A stretch of DNA of 64,000 bases from Marthasterias glacialis (lineage: Eukaryota; Echinodermata; Asteroidea; Forcipulatida; Asteriidae). Of this stretch, positions 1 through 11,160 are shown in pieces; the stretch's first letter is position 1, and each line of letters opens with the position of its first letter. A model generated the notes under the pieces. The model was not told the DNA's origin. It did not search any database and was given only the letters and a program-made list of their open reading frames with translations. Position numbers and translations under genes: made by a program. The stretch lies in NCBI GenBank assembly GCA_911728455.2, contig OU452234.1, positions 10,267,531 to 10,331,530 on the forward strand, written 5' to 3'.

Positions 1-2953
1 GCCATAAAACTAAACTGTGAAAACTTCAGTTCAAAAAGTGGCAGCGTTTTTGAGATATCACTAAAAATCTGGAGCGGTTGTGTTCACGCAGAAGAAGTAT
101 CCGTCATTGGAATACACATTCTGAGAAGCGTTACGGCCATAACGCTTCTCAGATTCAAATTTTTGGGGGATAAAAAGTGACGTGTTTTTCCATAACTGCA
201 GTACTTCGAAGTGAAACGTTTCTCAAATTGCATTAGTATACTATCCAAAGCTGCTGTACTTCTTTCCAAGTGAGTTTTTATTGCCATAAATTTCCAGAGT
301 CATTACCAAACGTATACAGACGCCCTTTAAACTCTTTTCCAAATGTTAAAAACTTTTGCAATTACTGCCTGTTGTATCGTATTCGATACACCGTGTAGCC
401 CCCTCTTGCGGCTGCTTTCGAAAAACTTTGCATCCTCAATCATCTAGACTGGTTCCCAGTCCCTACATCGTTTTCGTTCTGACTGTATGTATAATACAGT
501 CGGAACGAAAATAATAACAATAAAAATAATAACAATATCTAGTTGTTATATAGCGTATTGCACAATAACGTCTCAATGCACTGTCTATTAGCGCCCTGGT
601 CATTTGGTCAATAACATTCCTGTAATCTTTCTCAGCTCCCTGTGGAGTATACAGCCCCGAGCTGCCGTGGCGCTCCGGAGGCTTTTTCAAACACAATATC
701 AACCTCTGCCCCTCGCAGGTACCCATTTATACCCCTGGGTGAAAAGGATGTAGGGACCGAGAACCAGTCATCAAGCATGGTTTTCCAAAATGGCGGTAGA
801 GATTGGCTTTGCACTTCACGTTTGAGGCTCCAAAAGAGATATTATTTCGCATTGAAGGTAGGTACCTACACACATTTTGTTTTATTTGCTGGTTAGAATG
901 TTACCTAAAGACTATAATATAGTTGGCCCATTATGTAGTTGCTTCTGGCAGTAACTTTCTAAATATCCGCATTTGAAAATAGCGCTGATCTGATACATCT
1001 AGCATGTTGTGTATCATGGCATGTGAATTCATGTGTATACAATTGTTATGTGTTCCTGTATGTTTTTCAAAGGTTGTCATGGTTGCACCAGTGGTGTAAA
1101 GTTATAACTGTAACCATCAGGAATAACAATCATCCAAGGGTTTTAAGAATCTTCAATATACTTCTTACGATGTTTTTGTATGTTTAATGTTTAGAACTAA
1201 GAACTTATATACATGTACAGTTAGGCCTATTGGACTATAATTCAAAAAAATTCTGTATTTTTTTTCATTTAGTTAGTGTATTTTAGCAAATTTTGTTTAG
1301 TCAACTGAGGAAACATTTATTTTGTTTTTGTATTTGTTTGATTTTTGTTTCTTTCAGGATCACCTCGTTGCTATATTATTCATGGGAAGGCTATTGAGAC
1401 TTCAATTTTACCTGCTTTATAATTTCATAATTTGTCCAAACGTGCCAGTAAAAATTACCTTGGAGGATTTTCCTGCTTACCTTGACAATGGCGACCAAAG
1501 TGATGTTGACGTGCTATCAGAAAGTGATGATGATGACGATTTCTCTCTGCCTATAGTGGCAGAGTGCTGTTTTCTGGCATATCATAAGTAACATTGACTT
1601 TATGCATGTTCTGGTTTAGTTGTCAACAAAATGGCCCTAAACTAGATTATTAGGCCCTATTGAGAACGTTTGAAGATAAATTTGAATTTTCACTACATGG
1701 TTCCCTGACTCTATACAGATTCCCTATGGGGATTAGGAGGTGGTGTGGGGGTGAACACCCTAGAGTTCAGAGAAACAAGTTTTACAAATAGGAATGACTA
1801 ACTTAAATGTTGGTTGGCTAAAAAGGGACAAAAAATGAACCAATGACACGGGTGGTTTTTTTTTATGTATACTGTAAGAATTTTGGCCCAACTGCTCATT
1901 GTATCATATAATGAGATAGAGCCTATTTCCAGTTGGATGCCTGAAATGTCAATTTGACGGTTTTTTTTTTTTTTTTTTTTTTTTTGATAATATAAGGATC
2001 CATTTGAGGTCATTTTGACCACCTTATATATTTTTCATATGAGTTATTCTACCTTTGGGCTGTACAGGGTTTTTAAAATCAACATGGGAATTGGAAACCA
2101 TGGCTTTAGGGGTAATTCTAGCAACAATACTGCAAACAGTTTGTTTGCCCGGAACCATTTAATTGCTTACGTGCATCTGCAATCAAGCTAATCCAATCCA
2201 ACGTTTGAACACTGTCAACACATCCCCAACAATAACCTTTCATTATTTTGTTTTACTTTTTGTGCCAAACTCGAAGGAAAACCGAACCTAAAAATCCGTT
2301 TCCACCCATTAGTTTGTTTTCTCTTCAAATTGATCGATGACCTACACTGTACAGTTCCTCTAACCATTAGTGGACATTGGCAAACAGTCTTCAAAAATGT
2401 CTTCTAATAAGTAGTACTTTTAAAAATGTACGCCACCTTAATATTATAACGGTCTGATAAAATCTGCAATCTCTATTAATTATTAAAAGGTTTGATTTTT
2501 GACTTTTCAAACGGAGACTGTGAATAGACCACGCCTCCTTTAATGACGTCACGAAGGCAAAACAGGGAACTGCAGGCTTATATTGTTTTAACCCGCTGAT
2601 TAAACTTACCGAGAGTAAATAATGTAAAAGTCAAGCATTTTTCCCGCTTTGGCAAATCGTTTTTCTTGTTATGTTGTTTGACAGTAAACAACACGGATTT
2701 CGACTGGGGCAGCAATAGGGACCTCCCTGTAGAGAGACAATCATTTGTCACGGTCTATTTTCATAATTTCGGACTTCCCTCTGGCGGTTGACAAAAAGCA
2801 TAAAATAACAGTCAGTGCAACGTTGAACACCACACTCAACTCGAATTCAACTGATTTGAAACCTAACTGGTCAAGTACCGATTCCAGGCAATCTGCAAGA
2901 ATACTGTGAAGTGACAAGACAAATTGAGAGAAGAAATCTTCCAGCTGCAGAAA
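1..2953. other. Intergenic region upstream of the first IL-17 gene
   Basis: I see no convincing gene here. The stretch is AT-rich with scattered short open frames that lack a domain, good codon bias or splice context. It holds a T homopolymer near 1961-1985. A segment near 2085-2165 has a loosely similar partner near 53330-53440: both contain a GGTAATTCTAGCAACAA-like or GTTAATTCTAGCAACAA-like string followed by TTATTGCTTACGT or TAATTGCTTACGT. That suggests an old dispersed repeat. The last 150 bases should contain the 5' UTR and promoter of the IL-17 gene starting at 2954; the only TATA-like string I see is CATAAAATA at 2799-2807, which is weak. Confidence 0.6.
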
Positions 2954-3634
2954 ATGGCATTTCAGTCGTCCTCGTGCTGCCAGATGATCTCCAGATGTTC
3001 GCTCCTGGGGTTGGAGTCCCTCGTAACTCTGAGCGGGTTTGTCATGCTCATGCTTGCCGTATCGTCGACGGCACTGGCCGGCCCACTGCCCGCTCCATCC
3101 GACGAAGACCACGCAGCTCGAAACGGTATCTTGGCATCCGACTGTTCACAGACCGGACTCAATCAACATCTTAACACCGGGGAGCACTTCTACCCAAACA
3201 AGCCTGCCTTTGGGGTACTTCCATTCAACGAAACCATCCAACAACGGCAGGCAATTACCCCTGATGCCATGCCCTACCCTGACGTAGCAACTACGCCAAC
3301 CTGTCCGGCCGAGCATGAGGTACATGAAGATTGGAGCACCAGTGAGGCAGCGACCTGCCCGTGGACCTACGTCGATGACCACGATGCAGACCGGTACCCA
3401 AGCGTCATCGCCAGAGCTGTGTGTCGCTGCCGGGGTTGTCTAGATCCCTACACTGGCAAAGCATCTCCGGACTTGGAATGCAGAGAGGTGGTGTACAATA
3501 TGGGAGTGTTGAGGAAAAATGGCTGTGTAGGAGGTGTCTTGAAATATGACTTTGAGTGGTATGCGGTACCAGTAGCGTGCACCTGTATGCGAAAGGTTAG
3601 CTCTGCTATCCGACCCCCAGACATGTCAATCTAA
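2954..3634 (+). CDS. IL-17-like secreted cytokine, paralog A (single coding exon)
   Basis: This 226-residue protein is an IL-17-family cystine-knot cytokine, expected to be secreted and to signal through IL-17 receptors. The start is the ATG at 2954, which has A at -3 and G at +4; the frame is open a little further upstream but without an ATG. A hydrophobic signal sequence spans about residues 17-42 and ends in an ALA-like cleavage site before GPLP. A variable linker with one N-glycosylation sequon (N92) follows. The IL-17 core begins at C117, then C135 in a CPW motif, an RYP segment, C157/C159/C162, C176, a VL segment, C191, and the terminal C209-x-C211. The stop is TAA at 3632-3634. No intron is needed in the coding region, unlike the other paralogs. 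The assignment rests on the ordered cysteine motifs. The exact subfamily is unknown. Confidence 0.9.
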   Translation: MAFQSSSCCQMISRCSLLGLESLVTLSGFVMLMLAVSSTALAGPLPAPSDEDHAARNGILASDCSQTGLNQHLNTGEHFYPNKPAFGVLPFNETIQQRQAITPDAMPYPDVATTPTCPAEHEVHEDWSTSEAATCPWTYVDDHDADRYPSVIARAVCRCRGCLDPYTGKASPDLECREVVYNMGVLRKNGCVGGVLKYDFEWYAVPVACTCMRKVSSAIRPPDMSI

Positions 3635-3905
3635 TAACTCTAGTTAATTGCTTGAATGTAAATGTACATTTATTTTGTGGTGGAAAGGAATTTCTTTCTC
3701 GAGTCATGTATTGTTTTAAACCTTTAAGTATTTTTTTATATATATAATTTATGTATATCTCTTGCGTATAAGTTTATGTAGTATTTATGTTTCAGACATT
3801 TTTAAATATATTTTTGGAAACTTAAAAAGGTTGAGATATTTATGTTGCAAATAGTTTGATCTCGTTCAAACGAAACTTTATTTAATACATATTTTTTGAA
3901 ATAAA
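3635..3905 (+). promoter_or_regulatory. AU-rich 3' UTR of IL-17 paralog A with poly(A) signal
   Basis: The segment after the stop is strongly AT-rich and contains several ATTTA pentamers, including TATTTATG-type contexts and a TTATTTAAT nonamer near 3888. It ends in an AATAAA poly(A) signal at 3900-3905. ATTTA-rich 3' UTRs are known to destabilise cytokine mRNAs in vertebrates; whether that holds here is an inference. The high background AT content lowers the specificity of this call. Confidence 0.5.
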
Positions 3906-6723
3906 GTTTATATTTATTGGCCCACATTCTCGTGGCGCCGGCTTTTTGTATAGACTAAAATGCGGAATTGTTGAAGAACTAAACTTTGTTCTTATTTTAA
4001 AACTTTGAGTTTATGTATTAGAAACAAAACGGTTGCAAATGAAATTAATGAACATCTCTTCATAAGGGATTGTACGTATTTCGACAGCCATAAGTTACAT
4101 GTGTTGGTGTATCACCAATAAAAAATATGTAAATCCTATGGATTGCAAAATAAAAATGTTACACAGACATTAGAACTGCACAATGGTTTGACCATCTTAT
4201 TTGATTCTTTGTGTGTGGCTTCTTTTCATTTTTTGTTTTCTTCTTCAAATTATTAACACCACATCGAAGCGGAAATGGTTTACAGCCACGCCCCTTGTTT
4301 TATAGACCTTTCTTTTGCAAGCCACAGGCGCGAGCGTTGCCAATAAAAAAAATACCTTTATTATTTGACCAATAATGTTATCAATATTCTTTGTGTGAGG
4401 TTTTTTTTTGTCGTGTCTTTCCCCGAACATAAGGTAGAACATACATACACTAATCAAGTGGCACGAATGGGGCTTTATGCTATACCGCTCGTAAACTTGA
4501 GTACCCCATTTTCCGATGCTGTCCAATATTTAATTTAAGGTAAATATTTTAACGTCGCTATTCTTTTGTTGTCACCACTAATCCACGTCTAACCTCTTTT
4601 GTTTCAAATGGGAACTAATGGTCTTTCATAATTTGTCTACCATGTTTGGAAGACCGGGTCTGTCACGTTGCACAAGAAGGGCACTTTGCTCGCCCCTGTA
4701 TTTTACTGTGACAGCGCCCTCGTCCGACACATGATTGTTATGGTTATTTCAATTTTATGAGGGGCTGTGACTTCCACATCGATCGATAGCATTTGGCTTT
4801 TATTTCCACGCCGTCGGAATTATCGTTGCAATAAAGTACAATTTCGTGAACATAAACCTGACTAAAAAACAAATATCCCCTCTCATTCGATCGTTTGGTT
4901 AATGGGGTTTCACCAAACAAAGAAATGCTAACTGAAAACTTGATTGAAGTTATATCCGTACATGATGAAAAGAAAGTTTGTACCGCGGCAAACAAGTTTG
5001 CAAACTTCTCGCGATCGGACCACTCAGCTGCGAGCATGCTTTGCACATGTGTACTCGTTGCTAGGCAATGCTAGGTGGGCGGGGCTTAATGGATCGGCGA
5101 TCTTTGGTGATGTGTCATTACAACGTAGCATTCGGGTTTTTCCCCCTTCTGGTTGACACAATATGAGGGAATTTCTTTGCATTTGGTTAACCGTTGTTTT
5201 ATTGCGATGTAATGGTTTTTATTCAGTTCAGTGATTTGTTCAGCCGAATCTTTTAGCGTATTGTAGGACAGTCTGTGCCTCGGCGAATATTAACGCCTGT
5301 AAAATCTAGTGGGCCAACCCTGATGTGGTCAGTCGTCTAGAAGCCTGTGTGCTGGTCACCATTTGCCGCTGTTACGTACCTGTTGACCGGGTCAAAATGC
5401 TTTTCTAGTGAGCAGTTTGCTCCCCTACCAATGAGTTTGAGACTTGGCAGCCATTTTGAAAACCGATGGACACTGCAAAAACAAAATGGGGTCTTATTAT
5501 CTTTGTATCTGTATGACAAGACCGACATGGTATTAGTTATCGCCATTGCTTTAATGTTAAATTAACACCATGCCGGTGTTGTCACATATAAACACAAGAG
5601 AATCAATTTAACACCATAATTTTGAGGTGTACTAGTAGACAAATATCTAACACAGATTCCGTTCTTCCATGCTCGGGTTCACAAGACACTAAGAGGAGTT
5701 GTCAATATCGCCAATGGGGGTCTTGTATTGTGACATCACACTTTGCTTAGCAATTAAGATACATGTTTAAGATCAATCTTAACTCTTTGTGAAATTGAGC
5801 CTTTTCTGGCTGTGTTTTTATTTGAATCACACCTGTTTAGACAAATGCTCCCTGATGGTCGATCAGCCAACACCATCACATTGCATATACAATCCCAACG
5901 CTAACCAAGAGAGCACCCTTTTATCAATTTGGTTTAGTCGTTTCTATTGGTCTTTCGCATGATATAATTTAGACGTTTTTTCCGCCACAAGGCTGGGGTG
6001 CGTGTGGTGCACGGGTTTTATATATCACATCATAAGTAAATACATTGTGTTCTGTTTTTCACAAACAAATCACCCATTTCATAAGACTTTGAGCCCCCCC
6101 CCCCCCCCCCCTATGGGTTTCAGATAATCGTTTAAGCCAGTTTGTGTGAAAGTTTGTTGTGTGAAAGTTTGTTTGTACGAGGTTGAAAAAACCCAATCGA
6201 CCCCGCAGTACTTTGTCTGACGCTGTCACACATAGTGCAGTTCCTGCACCTGCACGTGATGGCCTGCACGGCTCGTTGTTGCACAATCTGGTGCGCTGGT
6301 GGTGGAAAGAACCTTGGAAAAAGGCCGAGTGTTGACACACAAGTCAATGAAAGAAACACGCGTCAACATCCGTTTTAACAGCGCTGACAACAGGCAGAGC
6401 AGTCACCGTGCCGCATATCAACCCGTTGATCATCTTTAGACGAAAGAGAGTGTGGGTGTTGTTGTTTGACGATCTTCTTTCTGTTTGACAAAGCTCGCCA
6501 TTTTGAGAGGGCGTATAAATAGACAATCTCAAGAAGAAAATGACGGTAAGGCGTGTTGTGATTACGATAATATACCGGTAGTAATAAATAGTAATAATTT
6601 TGTCTACAGCAGCACACATGTAAAGCTGATAACCATTGACTCTGTTATAATAGTGTATTATTTTATTTTGTGTTTACATGAGAACTACATGTTGGCTGTA
6701 TTTATAAAACTGCTATAAGTCTT

Positions 6724-6853
6724 GGTCCAATTTCATGGCACTGGTTACCAAAGAATTATGCGCTTACGGCGCCCTGTAAAGCACATACTCCCATGGGCCG
6801 TGGCAGGGCGTAAGCGTAAGAATTCCACGATAAGCAGAGCCATGAAATTGGCC
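6724..6853. mobile_element. Small fold-back MITE, GGGCCAATTTCATGGC family
   Basis: The ends are inverted: GGTCCAATTTCATGGC at the left and, reading the other strand, GGCCAATTTCATGGC at the right. The interior is also palindromic, with GCGCTTACGGCGCCCTG matched by CAGGGCGTAAGCG. There is no coding capacity. Related copies lie at 27902-28020 and 59071-59205, so this is a dispersed non-autonomous family. Confidence 0.6.
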
Positions 6854-7107
6854 CCGATTGTATTACTGTACTTGTATTCATACGGAACATCACCGCGCAC
6901 AGAAGGCCTAACTTTAGTTATTATTCATTTGGATTTAATGGCGACCTACTGACTTGATTTGTATACTCTGAAGTGAATTATAAACTATTGAAAGACTAGA
7001 ACATATAGGTAGGCACGATTTTTTATAACAGAAATCCGAGACGCTATATTGACTTATAGTCACAATGCAAGTTCGAGTTCAATCAACACATTCAAACATG
7101 TTCTTGA

Positions 7108-7225
7108 TAAAAACAAACAAACAAACAAACAAACAAACAAACAAACAAACAAAAACAAACAACCCAACAAACAAACAAACAAACAAACAAACAAACAAAC
7201 AAACAAATAAACAAACAAAACACCA
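7108..7225. repeat. AAAC/CAAA tetranucleotide microsatellite
   Basis: Nearly uninterrupted repeats of the four-base unit AAAC with a few substitutions (AAAAAC, CCAAC, AAATAA). The lysine/asparagine/threonine/glutamine-rich open frame through it is an artefact of the repeat. Confidence 0.9.
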
Positions 7226-7587
7226 GTTACTTCAGTGTATGCTATCTCACTATTCTACAAAGTAATATAAAATCTGTAAACAAAAAAAAAAAAAGACATG
7301 GCGAAAAAGAGAAGGACCCAAAAATCGGAATTCCCCTGTTTTTAAATCCGTAAATGATTTCCGTTGTGTTACTTTGAAATGGCTCGATGTGGGTGTCTCT
7401 GGTATACTCCGTCGGTGGTTTTTATAGGAATTAATCACGTCATTGAATTGAGGAAAAGTTAATTCATTCACATCCTGTAATTGAAAAACAAACACACCAT
7501 GCAACCAACTTGTGAAAAAATGTCCTTAAAATATTAGGTACTGTTTTAGAAAGGACAAAATTGGTAATTGCCAAAGACCATCCGCAC

Positions 7588-7730
7588 CAGTGGCGTAACT
7601 AAGGGGGAGCAGGTGGGGGAGGGGGCTCTTGCCCTACAATCAATGTCCGCCCCCCTTTAAAACCTGAATTTTTGAGATTAGATTATGTTGTCATTTTCAA
7701 CGTTTTTTAAACCTGTTTTTCTAGTAGTAC
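7588..7730 (+). mobile_element. Left fragment of the hAT-type MITE family
   Basis: It begins CAGTGGCGTAACTAAGG, the same left end as the complete copy at 21403-21777. A G-rich then C-rich stretch and the shared TTTTGAGATTA string follow. The right end was not found, so this copy appears truncated; its right boundary is approximate. Confidence 0.6.
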
Positions 7731-8886
7731 TCGAGTACGACTTCTACAACTGTGTTCTATTGGCCTTTAAAAATGCGTTTTCTTGGGTAACAAAAGACCA
7801 AAAAAAAACACGATAAAATAAAGTTGATAATCGGTGACTTTGAGTCAGACAAAACATGGTTAGATTTTGTTTGTTTGTCCATTCCTTTACTATGTCTTGC
7901 CGTATAACCGTGTCTGCCCGTGCTATACACGGAACTCGCCATGTGCAACCGGAAATGCGGTGCCAGAGGTTAAATAGCATTAGGTCCGGACTAAACATAA
8001 AATGCGTATAGAGTTGAATTGATTCTTTTAAAAATAGAATTCCTGAAAACCAATAGGTTCCGGAGATGTGTGCGTAAACATAGTTCCCCCGGTATTTTTT
8101 TAAATGGCAACATTGCCAGAGAAACTACGGTGTCCGTGGGTGGACATAGTACATGGTATAATTTAGAGTTGAGATTGTCCGCGTCATGATAATACAGAAA
8201 TTTAATTTCCCTTGGCGCATTAAAAATAAAAGTATACATTTTGATAAAACCAATAATTTATCAACAAAAACACAAAGATTAAAAACATAATTTTTCAATA
8301 AACAATATCTTATACATGAGAAAAATTACAAAGTTTTACAATTAACGCAAAACCTGCAGTAAGCACACATACAAATAAATATCCCTATTTACGTACAGCT
8401 GTGTGTTTAATAAACGAATGGAGTTGGGAACATTAATGATTGCCTGTATCGAGTGAGGTTTGTACGTGGAACACAAAGGCTAAGACCGGCGGATCTTTTA
8501 AAATCAAAGCAACCCGAAAGTGGATGGGTTGGACCGGATAAAATAAAATGTACTCTAGATATTGCATGTAGGGGGTGGGGTATGGGGGGCAGAGCACGTT
8601 AACTCTAATCTTCAATTTTTCAAGAGAAACATTTACTAAAGGATAGCACATTACTGGTTATAAGAAGAGTATAAATCCTTCCAATTATCTGGTACTGAGG
8701 CATAATTTAAAGGGGCGCGTTGGCTTCGGATTGGGCGCGTTTGGGCTATAAATGACGTTCATTTAAAAAAAAATGCATATAGTTGGAAAGATGTGTTGCT
8801 ATTTTGTGGAACCAGTCACTTTGTGACAGTCACTCCACAAAATGGCGGACCGTATGTTTCTATGTACACAGTGTGGTTCCGCTGGG

Positions 8887-9039
8887 CAGGGGCGGGAGGG
8901 GCGCACGCCCCCCCCCCTATTTTTCCTTCCGAAAAAAAAACCCTCAAGATATCCCGCCCACTTGCAAACATCCATCATTTGCTGCTTGATCGGTACATTT
9001 CACCCCCTCCCTGTTTGGAAAATCCTTGATCTGCCCCTG
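8887..9039. mobile_element. Possible small MITE with CAGGGGC / GCCCCTG ends
   Basis: A short C/G-rich element that starts CAGGGGCGG and ends GATCTGCCCCTG, giving a short imperfect terminal inverted repeat. I found no convincing target site duplication, so the call is tentative. Confidence 0.3.
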
Positions 9040-10140
9040 CTTGGTGTATTTCCGAGAGGCAAACTGATGTTTTATTGCCATCACCACTCACTAACTACAA
9101 CACTCTTTTAATTGTATGAACAACTCTTAATAGGATAATGAGAAATTTTAAACATCAACGTTTTAAGAGATTTAAAGGCAAAGTGTCAATTTAAGATACA
9201 ATTATTGTTTTTCGTTCGTTGTAATCATCTAGATTTCCTATACTCCGAATTGGTGCGAGATCAAATGTTTATGGGGAGACTATTCCACAAACCTGGGGCA
9301 GCTATGCAAAAAGATCTATCACCCAAGATGGGTACGATCTCGGTAAAGCACTATTTGCAGTCAGGAGACCAGGATGACTGGGATGGTGGGGAGAATACTG
9401 GGGTGAGATCTTGCGTAGTGAGTAAGAAGTGAGAAGCATGTGTCTTTGTACATGATTCAACATTTATTGGGAAGGCCGTGGAGGTGTTGCAGAACATGAA
9501 GAAAACGCCTGGTGCGTGTGACGGCATGCTGCAGCATTTTGTCTTCGTTTGAGTTGTTTCTGTTGTTGTTGATGAATGCCAAATAGAAGAGAGCTACATT
9601 GAAAATTGAAGGATTTTAGTAACTCTTCTAAAAAATTAAACAGAATATTGAATATTGGTTGTGCAAATTGCAGAGATTCACGTTCAAGTCAAATGAGGAG
9701 GAAGCAAACTGCCACATGTAAAACGCACCCTCTTTCACGTACTATTGTGTATACACACCCAGGAAATTCAACACGTCAGGGTTTTAACCTGACAGTGAAA
9801 TCAGATCTGTTTTTTATACACATCCAAACACAGATTATTCTAATAATATTCTTAAAAAACAACAACCAGTTTCCTGTTATTGCAAGCGACCGCAGCTAAC
9901 TCACTTCACTGACTTACGCAATAAAGAACTTAAACAAATGAGTTATTTGGTACAAAATATGCATTTGCACAAGTCAACATGATTTCAGTCAGCAATGTTG
10001 AAATCTTTGCGCCAAATATTGTTACAATTCCTCTTGTTTAAAATGCCTGGAAAGACCATTTTATGAAGGTTAATTATATACACAACCTCGAACCCTTTTA
10101 TGCGGATATCTGAAGACACGTCAACCTGTTTTAAACAAAG

Positions 10141-10192
10141 GCTGTGTGTGTGTGTGGGTGTGGGTGTGGGTGATTTTTTTTTTTTTTTTTAT
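10141..10192. repeat. GT-rich and poly-T low-complexity tract
   Basis: A (GT)n/GGGTGT tract is followed directly by a run of about twenty T. It is simple sequence with no other feature. Confidence 0.85.
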
Positions 10193-10656
10193 TTTTTATA
10201 TGTTTTAAACCAAAAAGAACAAGATAATGAAAACATAAATGATTTCACTCGGAACTACGGTGTAGCATCTATTTAAAATAAGCAAAAGAATATTTTGATG
10301 AAGTTTTCTTCGTCATTAAGAAATACAGTCATCAACCATAATATGACACCATGCAAAGTTCTTTTCGAAATCAGTTAGAAAGAAATAACATCAGAAAAAC
10401 ATCACATAAATGGTTATTTTGTTTACATGCAATTTCTCCCAATCAGCGATAAAGGTGAATACAGAAATAGTCCAGAAAATAGTCATGACTATAAAACAAA
10501 TCTCGCGAAATTTAGTTTTAATTCATCAAACGGCTTTTTATCAGGCGTTTGTAAATTACTAAAACTACTGTCTCCCGAACGAACATCTAAAAAAATGTTT
10601 CCATTGAGATTTAATAATTCTAATGGGACAATAAATGAATCATTGTCTCTTTTCAG

Positions 10657-11160
10657 GGCTCTACTAACCAACGAGGTATTTTATTTGTGGTCGCCTTTTT
10701 GTGTATTTCGACGACGGAGTCCAGCCTTACGACTGGAAGATGTATCATCCCCGATGACCACCAACTCTTACAGCTCCTTCTTGAGAGTGGTGGGGTGGTC
10801 TTTACTTCTCCACAGGAAGAGGAGACGGTCGATGTCACCCCAGGCGACATGCACTGCCCGGTGGGCGAGACGCTACCCAAGGACGCGCCTCTGAACGAGA
10901 GAGCCGTGTGTCCGTGGAAGATGGTTTCAAGCCACGACGCGACTCGCTACCCGGCGAGTCTCTCCGTCGCCGTACCTCTGTGCGAATCCTGCCTCAGCGC
11001 AGACGGCTCTACGACGTTGCCAGGAACAAGGTGCGTGGTGGTGGACTACCCAACCAAGGTTTTGCGCCAGAAAGGATGCGAACCGGGCGGTGTGATGCAG
11101 TATAACGTTGAGCCATTCAAAATACCCGTTTCTTCCCGGTGCATATCGAGCCATTTTTAA
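10657..11160 (+). CDS. IL-17-like cytokine, paralog B (second exon; start exon not found)
   Basis: An IL-17-family domain preceded by a hydrophobic stretch (ILFVVAFLCIS) that should be the core of a signal peptide. There is no in-frame ATG before the domain, but a good acceptor (TTGTCTCTTTTCAG) ends at 10656. A phase-0 first exon encoding only a few residues is therefore expected, as in paralogs D and E. The 167 residues seen here include a Cys-Pro start, a CPW motif, an RYP segment and a VLR segment. Two positions differ from the family. In the C-x-C-x-x-C-like cluster the first Cys is Pro (VPLCESC), and in the terminal C-x-C the first Cys is Ser (SSRC). By the known IL-17F pairing these two form one knot disulfide. 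The protein ends soon after the last cysteine at TAA 11158-11160. An AATAAA signal lies at 11379-11384. Confidence 0.85.
   Translation, partial: GSTNQRGILFVVAFLCISTTESSLTTGRCIIPDDHQLLQLLLESGGVVFTSPQEEETVDVTPGDMHCPVGETLPKDAPLNERAVCPWKMVSSHDATRYPASLSVAVPLCESCLSADGSTTLPGTRCVVVDYPTKVLRQKGCEPGGVMQYNVEPFKIPVSSRCISSHF

Larger units (their letters stand above)
3906..10656. other. Repeat-rich intergenic region between IL-17 paralogs A and B
   Basis: I see no complete gene. The stretch holds a homopolymer C run (about 6092-6111), a small fold-back element (6724-6853), an AAAC microsatellite (7108-7225), a partial hAT-type MITE (from 7588), a C-rich element (8887-9039), a GT/T low-complexity tract (10141-10192) and unremarkable AT-rich sequence. 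The string GGCGGGGCTTAATGGATCGG (5085 region) recurs at about 17617. The first exon of IL-17 paralog B should lie somewhere in this interval but could not be fixed. Confidence 0.55.

Noticed and set aside
2717..2727. NF-kB-like GGGACCTCCC upstream of IL-17 paralog A
   Set aside because: It departs from the GGGRNWYYCC consensus in the central position, and there is no supporting promoter architecture.
10427..10894. Long plus-strand frame overlapping IL-17 paralog B
   Set aside because: It is out of frame with the cytokine domain and shows no domain of its own. Used as a first exon ending at the GTGAAT donor near 10457 it would be phase 1, which does not fit the phase-0 acceptor at 10656.
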